A DNA stretch of 64,000 nucleotides from assembly GCA_019721075.1 (NCBI GenBank), contig JAHEAD010000013.1, forward strand, positions 1 through 64,000, written 5' to 3'. Below, piece by piece: positions 30,845 through 38,646 of the stretch. How positions within the stretch are numbered: the first letter of the stretch is position 1; every line of letters starts with the position of its first letter. This DNA is from Candidatus Sysuiplasma jiujiangense. Lineage in GTDB: Archaea; Thermoplasmatota; Thermoplasmata; Sysuiplasmatales; Sysuiplasmataceae. A program made the position numbers and the translations under genes. Under the pieces are notes generated by a model, which saw nothing but the letters and a program-made list of their open reading frames with translations, was not told the origin of the DNA and did no database searches.

Positions 30845-31957
30845 ATGAAAAAAATTCTAGTAACAGGAGGGGCAGGCTTCATAGGCAGCCATACAGTAGA
30901 TACGCTGGTGGGTCGAGGTTATGAGGTTGTTGTTTTGGATAATCTGGAAAGGCAAGTCCACCGGGGCAGAAAACCCTCTTACATGAATCCGAAGGCTGTA
31001 TATCTCAAAGGGGATGTGAGGAACAGGCAATCATGGATAAGAGCGCTTAAGGGTGTAAATTCTGTCATTCATCTGGCAGGTGCGGTGGGCGTGGGCCAGA
31101 GCTTCTGGCAGGCAAGAAAGTACATGGACGTCAATGCGGGTGGAACAGCAACGTTTTATGAAATACTTACCAGAGACCGGAAAATCAGGGAGCAGATAGA
31201 GAAGATTGTCGTGGCATCGTCGAAGAGCTGTTACGGTGAAGGATCCTATGAGTGCACGGAACACAATGTTTTCAACCCGGAACAGCGCCCTGTCAAACAG
31301 CTTAAGGCCAGGGCATGGGAAGTCGTCTGCCCAGCATGCGGCAGGGAGGCAAGTCCAGTGGGTATCAGGGAGGACAAACCAATGCAGAATTTGAGTCCTT
31401 ATTCATTGTCCAAATACGCAACTGAAAAGCTGGCGCTGGACTTTGGATACGCGCTCGGTATTCCCACGGTGGCGCTGAGGTATTTCAATGTCTATGGACC
31501 AAGGCAGAGCCTGAGCAATCCGTACACAGGCGTCATTGCAATATTTCTCTCAAGACTCAAAAGCGGTAACAGGCCATTCCTCTTTGAAGACGGAAGGCAG
31601 CTGAGAGATTATATTTATGTTGAGGATGTCGCAAGGATCAATGCAGAAGCGCTGAAGAAGGGGCTTGGCGTTTACAATGTCGGAACAGGGAAACCCAGGT
31701 CCCTGCTTGAAGTCGTGAACATGCTCCGTAACAATCTTGGAAGTGAGCTGGAAGCGCATGTTTCTGAAGAATTCAGACCGGGTGATAACAGACATGACTT
31801 TGCGGACAATTCGTTGCTGCGCAAAACATTCGGTGACATAAAATTCACCGAAATGGACAGGGGAATAGACAAACTGGTACGATGGGGTTCAGAGATCGAA
31901 GCAGCTGACATGTTTGAGATGGAAGAGAAGGAAAGGAAAAGATATCTTGCTTCCTGA
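30845..31957 (+). CDS. NAD-dependent nucleotide-sugar epimerase with CxxC insert
   Basis: A 370-residue extended short-chain dehydrogenase/reductase. The Rossmann motif GGAGFIGSH lies at 8-16. SSKSCYG supplies the catalytic serine region, and YSLSK at 186-190 is the catalytic Y-x3-K. ALRYFNVYGPRQ and RDYIYVEDVARIN are typical of UDP-glucose 4-epimerase-like enzymes. An insertion of about 40 residues before the YxxxK carries C129, C137 and the pair CPAC at 162-165, a possible small zinc site. Related inserts are known in some SDR epimerases. It probably makes an activated sugar for the glycan cluster. The ATG follows agaaaggga at good spacing. Confidence 0.88.
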   Translation: MKKILVTGGAGFIGSHTVDTLVGRGYEVVVLDNLERQVHRGRKPSYMNPKAVYLKGDVRNRQSWIRALKGVNSVIHLAGAVGVGQSFWQARKYMDVNAGGTATFYEILTRDRKIREQIEKIVVASSKSCYGEGSYECTEHNVFNPEQRPVKQLKARAWEVVCPACGREASPVGIREDKPMQNLSPYSLSKYATEKLALDFGYALGIPTVALRYFNVYGPRQSLSNPYTGVIAIFLSRLKSGNRPFLFEDGRQLRDYIYVEDVARINAEALKKGLGVYNVGTGKPRSLLEVVNMLRNNLGSELEAHVSEEFRPGDNRHDFADNSLLRKTFGDIKFTEMDRGIDKLVRWGSEIEAADMFEMEEKERKRYLAS

Positions 31958-32033
31958 GCCATTCTCAGGACACATACACATTGGCTGCACAGCCAGCAAA
32001 CTTTATTGGTAACAACCCATTCACACACAAGGA

Positions 32034-33116
32034 ATGTCGATACAAATGGCAGACAATAGAATGATCGTGACCGGTGGCACAGGCTTCATCGGCAGTCATG
32101 CTGCTGAATACTTTGCCGATTCTGGCTGGAAAGTTGCATCTGTTGACAACCTGTCCCGTGGAAAGCTCCTTGGGGAAACAGGTGTAGACACATCGGCATA
32201 CAACTGGAATTATCTGTCAAAGAATCGTGGAATAGAACTCGTGAAAGCCTCAACCACGGATGAGAAAAGTATGAACGATCTCATAAGTGGCGCAGACGCT
32301 GTCGTGCACACTGCCGGACAGGTCGCAGTCACAACCTCCCTCAAGGATCCGAGGAAAGACTTTGATACCAATATGATTGGCACTTTCAATGTGCTTGAGG
32401 CATGCAGGAAATCAGGACGCAACCCTGCGGTTGTCTTCTGCTCCACGAACAAAGTGTATGGGGAGAACGTAAACAGTATCGAAGTTGAACTGACAGGAAA
32501 CCGTTACCGGTATGAGGACAGCAAATATGCACAGGGCATACCGGAAGACTTCCCGGTTGACGGGTGCGAACACACACCATACGGCGCATCCAAGCTGGCC
32601 GCAGACCTATACGTGCAGGAGTACGGTCACACGTACGGCCTGAAGACAGGTGTCTTCCGCATGAGCTGCATATACGGAACAAGGCAGTTCGGGAACGAGG
32701 ACCAGGGATGGGTGGCGCATTTCCTGCTCTCCGCACTGAGGAACAGGGAAATCACCATTTACGGCGACGGCAGGCAGGTGAGGGATGTACTCTATGTCAC
32801 AGACCTGGTGAAGGCATATGACGCCTTCCTCAACTCTCATCTAAAACATGGTGTTTTCAACATGGGCGGAGGGTCGGCAAACACGATATCGCTGCTCGAG
32901 CTGCTCGAACGAATACAGGAGTTGACTTGTATCAAACCTGCTTTCAGGTTCGACAGATGGCGCAACGGTGACCAGAAAGTCTACATATCGGACATATCCA
33001 GGGCGCGTGCTCAACTGAACTGGGAACCCGCCGTAGGAATACAGGAGGGGCTGAACAATATGGTCAACTGGATGAAGAACGAAATGCGAACAGGAGAGAG
33101 GGCAAAGGAAGTTTAA
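32034..33116 (+). CDS. NAD-dependent epimerase, CDP-paratose 2-epimerase-like
   Basis: A 360-residue extended SDR. GGTGFIGSH lies near 14-22, the catalytic region is FCSTNKVYG near 136-143, and YGASK lies at 183-187. The stretch VFRMSCIYGTRQFGNEDQGW is characteristic of CDP-paratose/tyvelose 2-epimerases (RfbE/TyvE) and relatives. The likely product is a nucleotide-activated sugar for the surface glycan. The exact substrate cannot be told. A TATA-like ctttatt at 32001-32007 lies about 30 bases before ATG 32034, so a leaderless start is plausible. ATG 32046, with aagga upstream, is the alternative. It follows the other epimerase by 76 bases on the same strand. Confidence 0.87.
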   Translation: MSIQMADNRMIVTGGTGFIGSHAAEYFADSGWKVASVDNLSRGKLLGETGVDTSAYNWNYLSKNRGIELVKASTTDEKSMNDLISGADAVVHTAGQVAVTTSLKDPRKDFDTNMIGTFNVLEACRKSGRNPAVVFCSTNKVYGENVNSIEVELTGNRYRYEDSKYAQGIPEDFPVDGCEHTPYGASKLAADLYVQEYGHTYGLKTGVFRMSCIYGTRQFGNEDQGWVAHFLLSALRNREITIYGDGRQVRDVLYVTDLVKAYDAFLNSHLKHGVFNMGGGSANTISLLELLERIQELTCIKPAFRFDRWRNGDQKVYISDISRARAQLNWEPAVGIQEGLNNMVNWMKNEMRTGERAKEV

Positions 33117-33571
33117 ACACGGTAACATCATCAAATGCCAGACATATCAACCGGTTTACTGTCCTCTTCTTATGCTTTCTTTCCAGCTAATCAGCATGCA
33201 ATTCTGTCCGCCTCGCTGTCGTGCTTATTGTTAGCCCTATAGTCCAGTCCACCAATCGTCAAGCGTAAGGTGAGCGCAGGCAGTGCATGAGCTGAAACGG
33301 TGCTGATCTGCCCAGACGGGCCTTGACGCATCACCCCTTCGCCAGTTTGAACACATAACCGGCGATGCGAACTGCATATAACTTCTTATTACAATTCGTT
33401 TGTATGGCTCAACGGAGATCTCTACCCTTTGTTCCTTCGTATTTGCCATTGGGCATCCATCGCCTGAAGGGATAGATAATCACCATATGGCTCATCATAG
33501 GATGACGCAGTATCGGATTCCCGATTTCCCGCAGGAGCGGTGGTACTGATTATGAACAATTTTTGCAGAGA
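33117..33571. other. Intergenic, 455 bases, no gene seen
   Basis: This gap marks the change from the glycan region to the accessory island. I saw only short shadow frames and no RNA or repeat. Confidence 0.4.
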
Positions 33572-33967
33572 CTATTGATGGTTGGAGAATTCGATTTTGC
33601 CAATCACTTCCTTAAGTCGTTCATCAAAGAACGTCGTGCCTTCGCGATCATCTAGCCTGGCGTAGGCGAGTAATTCAAGCGCCAGAAACCTCTTCGTCGA
33701 TTTGACAACACTATATACCGGCCTCTTAGGATTCCTGTTTGCCAATTTGATGAATTTTAACGTTAAGAGATCGTTCAGTACTTTTCTCACAGCAGGCGCA
33801 GAGGAATCTGTCAATTCTGCAAGGTCCGTTGGGCTAAATACGGTGTTTGGATCGGCAACGATTTCTTCCACGACCCTCAGCGTTACACTGTCTCCGAGCA
33901 GCCCACCATAGGGTTTATTTTGTGCCTCGCCTGATATAGAGTCAAGTGCTTCCTTATCTTCAGCCAT
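33572..33967 (-). CDS. Winged-helix transcriptional regulator
   Basis: A 131-residue probable DNA-binding protein. Residues about 17-90 read as a winged helix: a first helix (LLGDSVTLRVVEEIVADP), the recognition unit FSPTDLAELTDSSAPAVRKVLNDLL, then the wing KFIKLANRNPKRPVYSVVKS. The C-terminal helix is charged. ATG 33967 is preferred over ATG 33991 because GAGGAG lies 7 bases before it and falls inside the longer reading. The gene at 34058-34342 is just upstream on the same strand. The target is unknown and could be its own island. Confidence 0.72.
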   Translation of the reverse strand: MAEDKEALDSISGEAQNKPYGGLLGDSVTLRVVEEIVADPNTVFSPTDLAELTDSSAPAVRKVLNDLLTLKFIKLANRNPKRPVYSVVKSTKRFLALELLAYARLDDREGTTFFDERLKEVIGKIEFSNHQ

Positions 33968-34057
33968 GCTGTCTCTCCTCTGGTTATTCATTGCTCAGTG
34001 TTATCGTACAAATTAATGCTTAATATAACTTTGCAATAGAAAAGTAAACTTTCTAAT

Positions 34058-34342
34058 TTAGAGCCCAAACCGGCCTGAATGATGGGGCGGCCTCATGTTC
34101 AGTTCCGCCAGTATTCTGCCTGCAATGGCCAAATCAACGATTTTGACAACATCCTCACCTCTGGCATCGAGTTTCGTTAAGATGCCGTTATCATGCAAGA
34201 GATCGTAACTCATTTGCGAGTCAACCTGCAACTGGCCGCATTTTACGTTGAATTTCCGGTAGCTGACTGTTCCGCCCCTTTTCAGCATCCAGCAGATAAT
34301 TTGGATCTGTGGTGAATTAGGGTCTGAAAACATCCAGCTCAC
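34058..34342 (-). CDS. Small wHTH-like protein
   Basis: A 94-residue protein with a helix-turn-helix-like pattern: PQIQIICWMLKRGG as first helix, VSYRKFNVKCGQLQVDSQMSYDLLHDNGIL as a possible recognition unit, and LDARGEDVVKIVDLAIAGRILAEL at the end. The match is weak. It starts with GTG 34342, or with ATG 34333 three codons later. A box ctataaaaag at 34380-34389 could be its promoter. It ends 90 bases before the regulator at 33572-33967, so the two may be co-transcribed. Confidence 0.5.
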   Translation of the reverse strand: MSWMFSDPNSPQIQIICWMLKRGGTVSYRKFNVKCGQLQVDSQMSYDLLHDNGILTKLDARGEDVVKIVDLAIAGRILAELNMRPPHHSGRFGL

Positions 34343-34639
34343 TCAGCTGATAAACTCAAGTACAATCAAAACCGCCTTGCCTATAAAAAGAACTAGTGCA
34401 ACGCATCCGAAGTGTAAATCCGGCTGCTCAAGTATCCTCTCATAAGGCTCATAACCACACCTGGAACCAAGAATCCTGCAGGTTATCGTATCAATCTTTG
34501 CCAGCTTTCCGGCTCGAGTTTGATCGAGTTTGGGGAACTGCTTCCGGTTTCGGTAATTTTCAGCAATCCCTGATTTCTTACCATACGATACTGGGCGTTC
34601 AAATGTCTTCCTTTGGACAAAATCGAGCCGATTAGAGCG

Positions 34640-34786
34640 ATGGAGAGGCAGTCCGGTCTGGCCAGGCTGCTACTGTCTCTCTATCTTGAAGGTCCGGGAA
34701 GCTTGAGCTGGATTAGTGAGAACCGGGCGCTCTGCAAACATGAGAAGCAAGTCTGTGGCATCGAAAGATATTCCCACATCTTGTGA
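34640..34786 (+). CDS. Possible short or truncated regulator
   Basis: A 48-codon frame from ATG to TGA encodes a peptide opening MERQSGLARLLLSLYLEGP, which resembles the first helices of archaeal winged-helix regulators. Nothing follows in frame, so it is either a fragment or chance. It has no convincing promoter or Shine-Dalgarno. Confidence 0.2.
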   Translation: MERQSGLARLLLSLYLEGPGSLSWISENRALCKHEKQVCGIERYSHIL

Positions 34787-35502
34787 GATGTCATCCTTCA
34801 TCCATCACATATCTGAAATCAGACAATGTCGCGTTAATACAGAGTCCGGTCCCTGAGGGAAGGGATTTGACGGGAGCGTAATTGCCGGAGAGCCATACCG
34901 GCATCTTGAAGCTATGACGCTGTGGCCGGAGCCTGGAGCGGTACACCAAGACAGGCTCAATGAACCCGGAGATCTCCGTCCCGAATAATCAAAGCCGGCT
35001 TGGAGCAACCGGAGGCGGCTGGACGTGTTCGGAGACGGGCAGATGGTGATGCCTGGACTTGCAAGGAGATGAGAACAGTGGCTGAAAAACGAATTAAGGT
35101 TGCTGAAACGGTAAAGGAAATCGATCAGCCCCTTACCAGCAGGTGAAGTGTGGACTTCACGCATAACAAAGGATGTCCCAAACCATCACTGCTTCCCCTC
35201 ATCCCCGTCGGGTCGGTGCTGACAGTAACATCTTCTTTCTCTCCGGCAGCTTCTTCCTTATCTTTGCGAGGATCTGTCAATTAGCCTGTAACAGGGCCTG
35301 TTTTGCCTTATAGGATGGTTGTTTGCTTATTTTGAGCGTTATCACGAGAATCTATGCATATGTAGCGTTCAGCCTTACCCGGGCGAAGGTGAGCGGGACA
35401 TTAGCATCCTTGAAATGACTTATGCCACACTGCCCATCTGCTGCAGCGGAACGATGAGCGCGGTGAAGCTGCCCGGCCATGTGTTGCCTCCAATGGCAGG
35501 TA

Positions 35503-35563
35503 CAACAATAACAACGAAACCAACAATGCTTATATATTGTTGATGTTTTTGTTGGTATTGTTG
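35503..35563 (+). promoter_or_regulatory. TATA box flanked by four CAACAAT/ATTGTTG half-sites
   Basis: A TATA-like tatatatt at 35531-35538 lies 29-36 bases before ATG 35567. It is surrounded by CAACAAT at 35503-35509 and 35521-35527 and by the reverse complement ATTGTTG at 35536-35542 and 35557-35563. The near-mirror arrangement centred on the TATA box looks like an operator, perhaps for self-control by the ATPase's C-terminal winged helix. That role is inference. Confidence 0.55.
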
Positions 35564-35566
35564 ACT

Positions 35567-36718
35567 ATGTACCACACTAACCCGTTCAGGCCCGGTCAGC
35601 CAATAGACCCGAAGTACTTCGGAGGGCGCAAGAAAGAGCTGGATATTTTCGAAGAGTGCCTGAATTACTCTTCCACGGGGAATCTGCACCATCTGGCAGT
35701 GATGGGAGAACGCGGAATCGGCAAGTCCTCCCTTCTAAGAAAGTACGATGACCTCGCAACAGATCGTGGCTTTCTGGCGGTCAGGAGAGAGCTGGACACG
35801 ACGGTCGATTCAATAAATTCTCTCATGGAGTTCATGCTATATGCGCTGAAGGCGTCATGTACTTCAATATTCTCGGCAAGAATGAAAGCGTCGAGTAGAA
35901 CCAGGAAGTTCTTCCAGAACTACTCACTGAACGTCTCGATAATGGGTTCCGGTGTATCCGTGCAGAGGCAGGGAGGGGTTTCACTCCTGCAGGATGTGTT
36001 TTATGATGAGTTCGCAAGGGTATGGGCCGAAGTGAAAAACGAAATACCTGCAATAGTTTTTCTGCTTGACGAAGCAGAGAGACTTCAGCAAATAGAAGGT
36101 TCATGGAGTTTCCTGAGAACTCTGTTCACGAGATTCGCGGAGAGTAATATGAATTACATGCTGGTCGTGGCCGGTAAATTGGACCTTTTCAGAGGCATCA
36201 GGGAAATTCACTCCCCGATGGAAAGGTTCTTTCTGCCACTAGAAATTAAGGAAATGGTGCTGGATGAGACGCGAGAAACACTGGAAAGACCGATGGAAGC
36301 ATTCCAGCGCAAATTCAAGAGCGATGCGGTCCAGAAAGTTTATGAAAAAAGTGGGGGGCATCCATATGTCGTCCAGACCTTTGGATTTTTTGCGTTTGAA
36401 ACAGGCGAAAAGAATCTAGATGCGAGGGTCTTCGACAGCATCGTTCCGGTGGTGATGTCCAGACTTTCAGTTCAGCTTTTCAAAGAGAGGTTTGATTCTG
36501 CAAGCCCCAAGGAAAGGGAAATACTGGGCGGTCTTGCAAAGTTGGATGGACCGTCCACCCCTAAATCGGTGAGTCGTATTTGCGATGTTCCGTTGAAAAC
36601 AGTATGGGTGGCTTTGGATCGACTGGTTAACAAGGATTGCGTACGCAAAGTCGGACGGGGCAATTACAGTTTATTTACACCGCTCTTCGGAGAGTACGTA
36701 AAGGCCACAATCCAGTGA
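35567..36718 (+). CDS. P-loop ATPase (AAA-type) with C-terminal winged helix
   Basis: A 383-residue protein of the archaeal AAA ATPase group. The N-terminus has the NPFRPGQPIDPKYFGGRKKE signature before Walker A (GERGIGKS, 47-54). Walker B is AIVFLLDEAERL. After a helical middle, the C-terminus reads as a winged helix (STPKSVSRICDVPLKTVWVA). Such proteins are frequent and lineage-expanded in Thermoplasmata. Their tasks are poorly known and may be regulatory or linked to mobile DNA. ATG 35567 is chosen because a TATA box lies at leaderless distance and no Shine-Dalgarno is seen. ATG 35537 falls inside the promoter. Confidence 0.82.
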   Translation: MYHTNPFRPGQPIDPKYFGGRKKELDIFEECLNYSSTGNLHHLAVMGERGIGKSSLLRKYDDLATDRGFLAVRRELDTTVDSINSLMEFMLYALKASCTSIFSARMKASSRTRKFFQNYSLNVSIMGSGVSVQRQGGVSLLQDVFYDEFARVWAEVKNEIPAIVFLLDEAERLQQIEGSWSFLRTLFTRFAESNMNYMLVVAGKLDLFRGIREIHSPMERFFLPLEIKEMVLDETRETLERPMEAFQRKFKSDAVQKVYEKSGGHPYVVQTFGFFAFETGEKNLDARVFDSIVPVVMSRLSVQLFKERFDSASPKEREILGGLAKLDGPSTPKSVSRICDVPLKTVWVALDRLVNKDCVRKVGRGNYSLFTPLFGEYVKATIQ

Positions 36719-36951
36719 CAGATGAGAGACTCGATTTCACACCTGCCGTCAATGAGCCTTTGACGCAGCGACGGGGACAGCCGCCAACTAGCCTGGGCTA
36801 TTGGTGCGAGACCGTACACAAGTCGGTAAGCACCTTCAATTCATGCCTTCAGCAAAAGGTTTCGAGAAGACTACTTCCGTCCTACACAATCTCAATTTTC
36901 TAAGTCGAAGCAAACCTGGATCGCAACCGGGATTTGTAGACAGACCAATGC

Positions 36952-37377
36952 TCAAAGAAATGGGTTCACAACCTCGATGCCTTTGACGTCGGCAAAATCC
37001 CTCACGTTCTCCGCGAAGACTTTCCTGATGCCATTCTCCTTCATAGTTTCCATTATCACTGCGCCCCAGAAATGCATCCTTGACTGGCTGGATTTTCTGG
37101 CCGCTACATCTATTGTCTCACAGGTATAGTCGACTTTTCTCCATTTGTCTGACCTGACTATGCCGTCTACTATTGTAAATGCCTGATCGGCAGGCAGACC
37201 GAATTTCCTGACGGTTGCATAGAATACTTCGCCCAGAACCTGATTGGACACCACACCCCTGATTTCACTGTTAAGAACCTGTCTTATCAGTTCAAGACAG
37301 ATGGCCCTTTTTCTCGGTTCCCTCAAATCAAAGGCATAGCATATGATGCTGGAATCGAAAAACACTTCATCGATCAT
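36952..37377 (-). CDS. vapC: PIN-domain toxin VapC, with altered acidic site
   Basis: A 141-residue PIN-domain protein, normally an RNA-cleaving toxin. D8 (FFDSS) and E50 (LGEVF) match the first two acidic positions. At the third, where the family usually shows 'WDA', this protein reads FWGAVI with G105. The C-terminal FAENVRDF...VVNPF is typical of archaeal VapC. Loss of the aspartate could make the toxin weak or inactive. Its start overlaps the 3' end of the upstream antitoxin by 11 bases, the usual TA arrangement. Confidence 0.82.
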   Translation of the reverse strand: MIDEVFFDSSIICYAFDLREPRKRAICLELIRQVLNSEIRGVVSNQVLGEVFYATVRKFGLPADQAFTIVDGIVRSDKWRKVDYTCETIDVAARKSSQSRMHFWGAVIMETMKENGIRKVFAENVRDFADVKGIEVVNPFL

Positions 37378-37603
37378 GCAGTTCTTCTCTGTTGAATTTC
37401 CATTTCTTCATCCTGGCTCCCTTCTCAAGAAGATCAAGGAACTTCACTTCAGCACTCTCCCGGCTCTTCTCGGACCATTCTTTCATTGCTTCGGTGATGG
37501 CTTTCCCCAGGTAGCCCTTTCTTTTCCCGTATCTGCGGCCAGCTGCCTCTCTGAACGATTTTTCGACTTCTTCATCGACACTTACTGTTATTGTCCTGGT
37601 CAT
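37367..37603 (-). CDS. vapB: Antitoxin VapB-like, ribbon-helix-helix
   Basis: A 78-residue antitoxin candidate. TRTITVSVDEEVEKSFREAA is the ribbon strand and first helix of a ribbon-helix-helix fold, and GKAITEAMKEW follows as the second helix. The C-terminal half is charged and would bind the toxin. ATG 37603 is chosen because an upstream tttaaat (37629-37635 on the plus strand) lies at leaderless distance. An inverted repeat, ATGTATA at 37611-37617 and TATACAT at 37624-37630, lies between box and start and is a plausible operator. It overlaps vapC by 11 bases. Confidence 0.8.
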   Translation of the reverse strand: MTRTITVSVDEEVEKSFREAAGRRYGKRKGYLGKAITEAMKEWSEKSRESAEVKFLDLLEKGARMKKWKFNREELHDR

Positions 37604-37610
37604 ACTATTT

Positions 37611-37630
37611 ATGTATATTGCAGTATACAT
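37611..37630 (-). promoter_or_regulatory. Operator-like inverted repeat at vapB promoter
   Basis: ATGTATA and TATACAT are perfect 7-base inverted arms around a 6-base spacer, placed between the TATA-like box and the vapB start. VapB proteins commonly bind such sites to repress their own operon. Confidence 0.5.
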
Positions 37631-37880
37631 TTAAATGTTTATTCATATGTCAATAGTCAATCTCAACGAAGCTCGATTTACCCGAGTTACTCCTTCACGA
37701 GCAGTTTATACAGTGAGTAAACTGTCGAATTCGGATGAAGACGTCACTTCTATACTGTTATGTTAAAATTGGAAACAGTGGACTGCCGTTTGATGGATAT
37801 ATGTCAGCGGTTACGCAAATGTGTTTTTCATCTATGTCTGCTCGAAATCGGAAACAGATACAGGAGAACAACTGAAAGAC

Positions 37881-37905
37881 TATATATTTTGTATACATAT
37901 ATACA
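37881..37905 (+). promoter_or_regulatory. TATA box and operator-like repeat of second vapBC
   Basis: The box tatatatttt at 37881-37890 lies about 26 bases before ATG 37911, a textbook leaderless spacing. TGTATA-CATA-TATACA at 37890-37905 is a perfect inverted repeat with the same TGTATA half-site seen at the first vapB. Confidence 0.55.
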
Positions 37906-37910
37906 TGTAT

Positions 37911-38201
37911 ATGACGTCTACAACGATAAGGATAAAGCAAGAAAAGAAGCAGACGCTCCAGCAATTTCTCGCGAGCCTATTTCTGGAGGAAGGAATTAAA
38001 CTCAATGAGCAGGACGCGGTGGGAACCCTTATCGATTTCGGCACCGCTCACAAAGATGAATTTGTAAGGCAAATCAAGAAAACACCCCTTGAAAGAGACG
38101 CTGCATGGAAGATGCTAAGCAAACCAGTCAACTGGGGAGTGAGAGACGCGGCAGAGAGTGTAGACAAGTACCTGTATGGCTTGGAGCGCCAGGAGGAATG
38201 A
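37911..38201 (+). CDS. vapB: Antitoxin-like protein of second VapBC pair
   Basis: A 96-residue protein, TSTTIRIKQEKKQTLQQFLAS at the N-terminus, with a strand-helix start like a DNA-binding antitoxin and a charged C-terminal half. The family is not clearly recognised; the call rests on its place 26 bases into the downstream PIN-domain gene. ATG 37911 is set by the TATA box 26 bases upstream. An open frame 30 codons further upstream crosses the promoter and is rejected. Confidence 0.65.
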   Translation: MTSTTIRIKQEKKQTLQQFLASLFLEEGIKLNEQDAVGTLIDFGTAHKDEFVRQIKKTPLERDAAWKMLSKPVNWGVRDAAESVDKYLYGLERQEE

Positions 38202-38646
38202 TGCCATTTCTGTCTTCATAGATACGGGTGTTTTTGTCGGTGCAAGAAACTCCAGAGACGACAGGCACAGGCTGAGTGTCGAGGTAATCAAAAAGGCGCT
38301 GAAGGGTGCTTTCGGGGCGGTTTACACCTCAGATTATGTTATTGACGAAGCAGTTACTCTTGCGCTCGCAAGAACCGGAAAACCAGAAATTGCGTTCGAT
38401 ATAGGAGATTTCATATTCAAGTCGGATCGGATTAGGCTTCTGTGGACTGAAAGGAGTGTATTCTCTTCAGCCTGGGAGATGTTCAGGCGATATAGTGAAA
38501 AGAGACTCAGCTTCACTGACTGCATTTCCCTGGCCCACATTGAGGACAAGAAGATCAAATTCATTCTCAGCTTTGATTCGGGTTTCAGAGGGCTGGCGGA
38601 ATATGCAGAGACAATGTTGACCGGCCAGCAGAGAAATGAACATTGA
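38176..38646 (+). CDS. vapC: PIN-domain toxin VapC
   Basis: A 156-residue PIN-domain protein with all expected acidic residues: D16 (FIDTG), E58 (VIDEAV), D115 (FTDC) and D134 (SFDSGF). It is predicted to be a metal-dependent RNase toxin held in check by the preceding gene, which it overlaps by 26 bases. A gccaggaggaat stretch inside the overlap is a strong Shine-Dalgarno, and the first codons (MAWSARRNDA) lie on it, so the true start may be slightly downstream at a non-ATG codon. Unlike the toxin at 36952-37377, its active site looks complete. Confidence 0.82.
   Translation: MAWSARRNDAISVFIDTGVFVGARNSRDDRHRLSVEVIKKALKGAFGAVYTSDYVIDEAVTLALARTGKPEIAFDIGDFIFKSDRIRLLWTERSVFSSAWEMFRRYSEKRLSFTDCISLAHIEDKKIKFILSFDSGFRGLAEYAETMLTGQQRNEH

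Larger units (their letters stand above)
34343..35566. other. 1.2-kb gap with one short candidate gene and an operator-like array
   Basis: This gap holds a TATA-like box for the gene at 34058-34342, a short regulator-like frame at 34640-34786, stretches near 34900-35160 with no coherent gene, and the CAACAAT/ATTGTTG array before the ATPase. It otherwise looks like non-coding or decayed sequence. Confidence 0.4.

Noticed and set aside
34805-35164. 119-residue minus-strand frame
   Set aside because: Low-complexity S/P/R-rich translation without a domain. The plus strand shows only broken pieces, so neither is supported as a gene.
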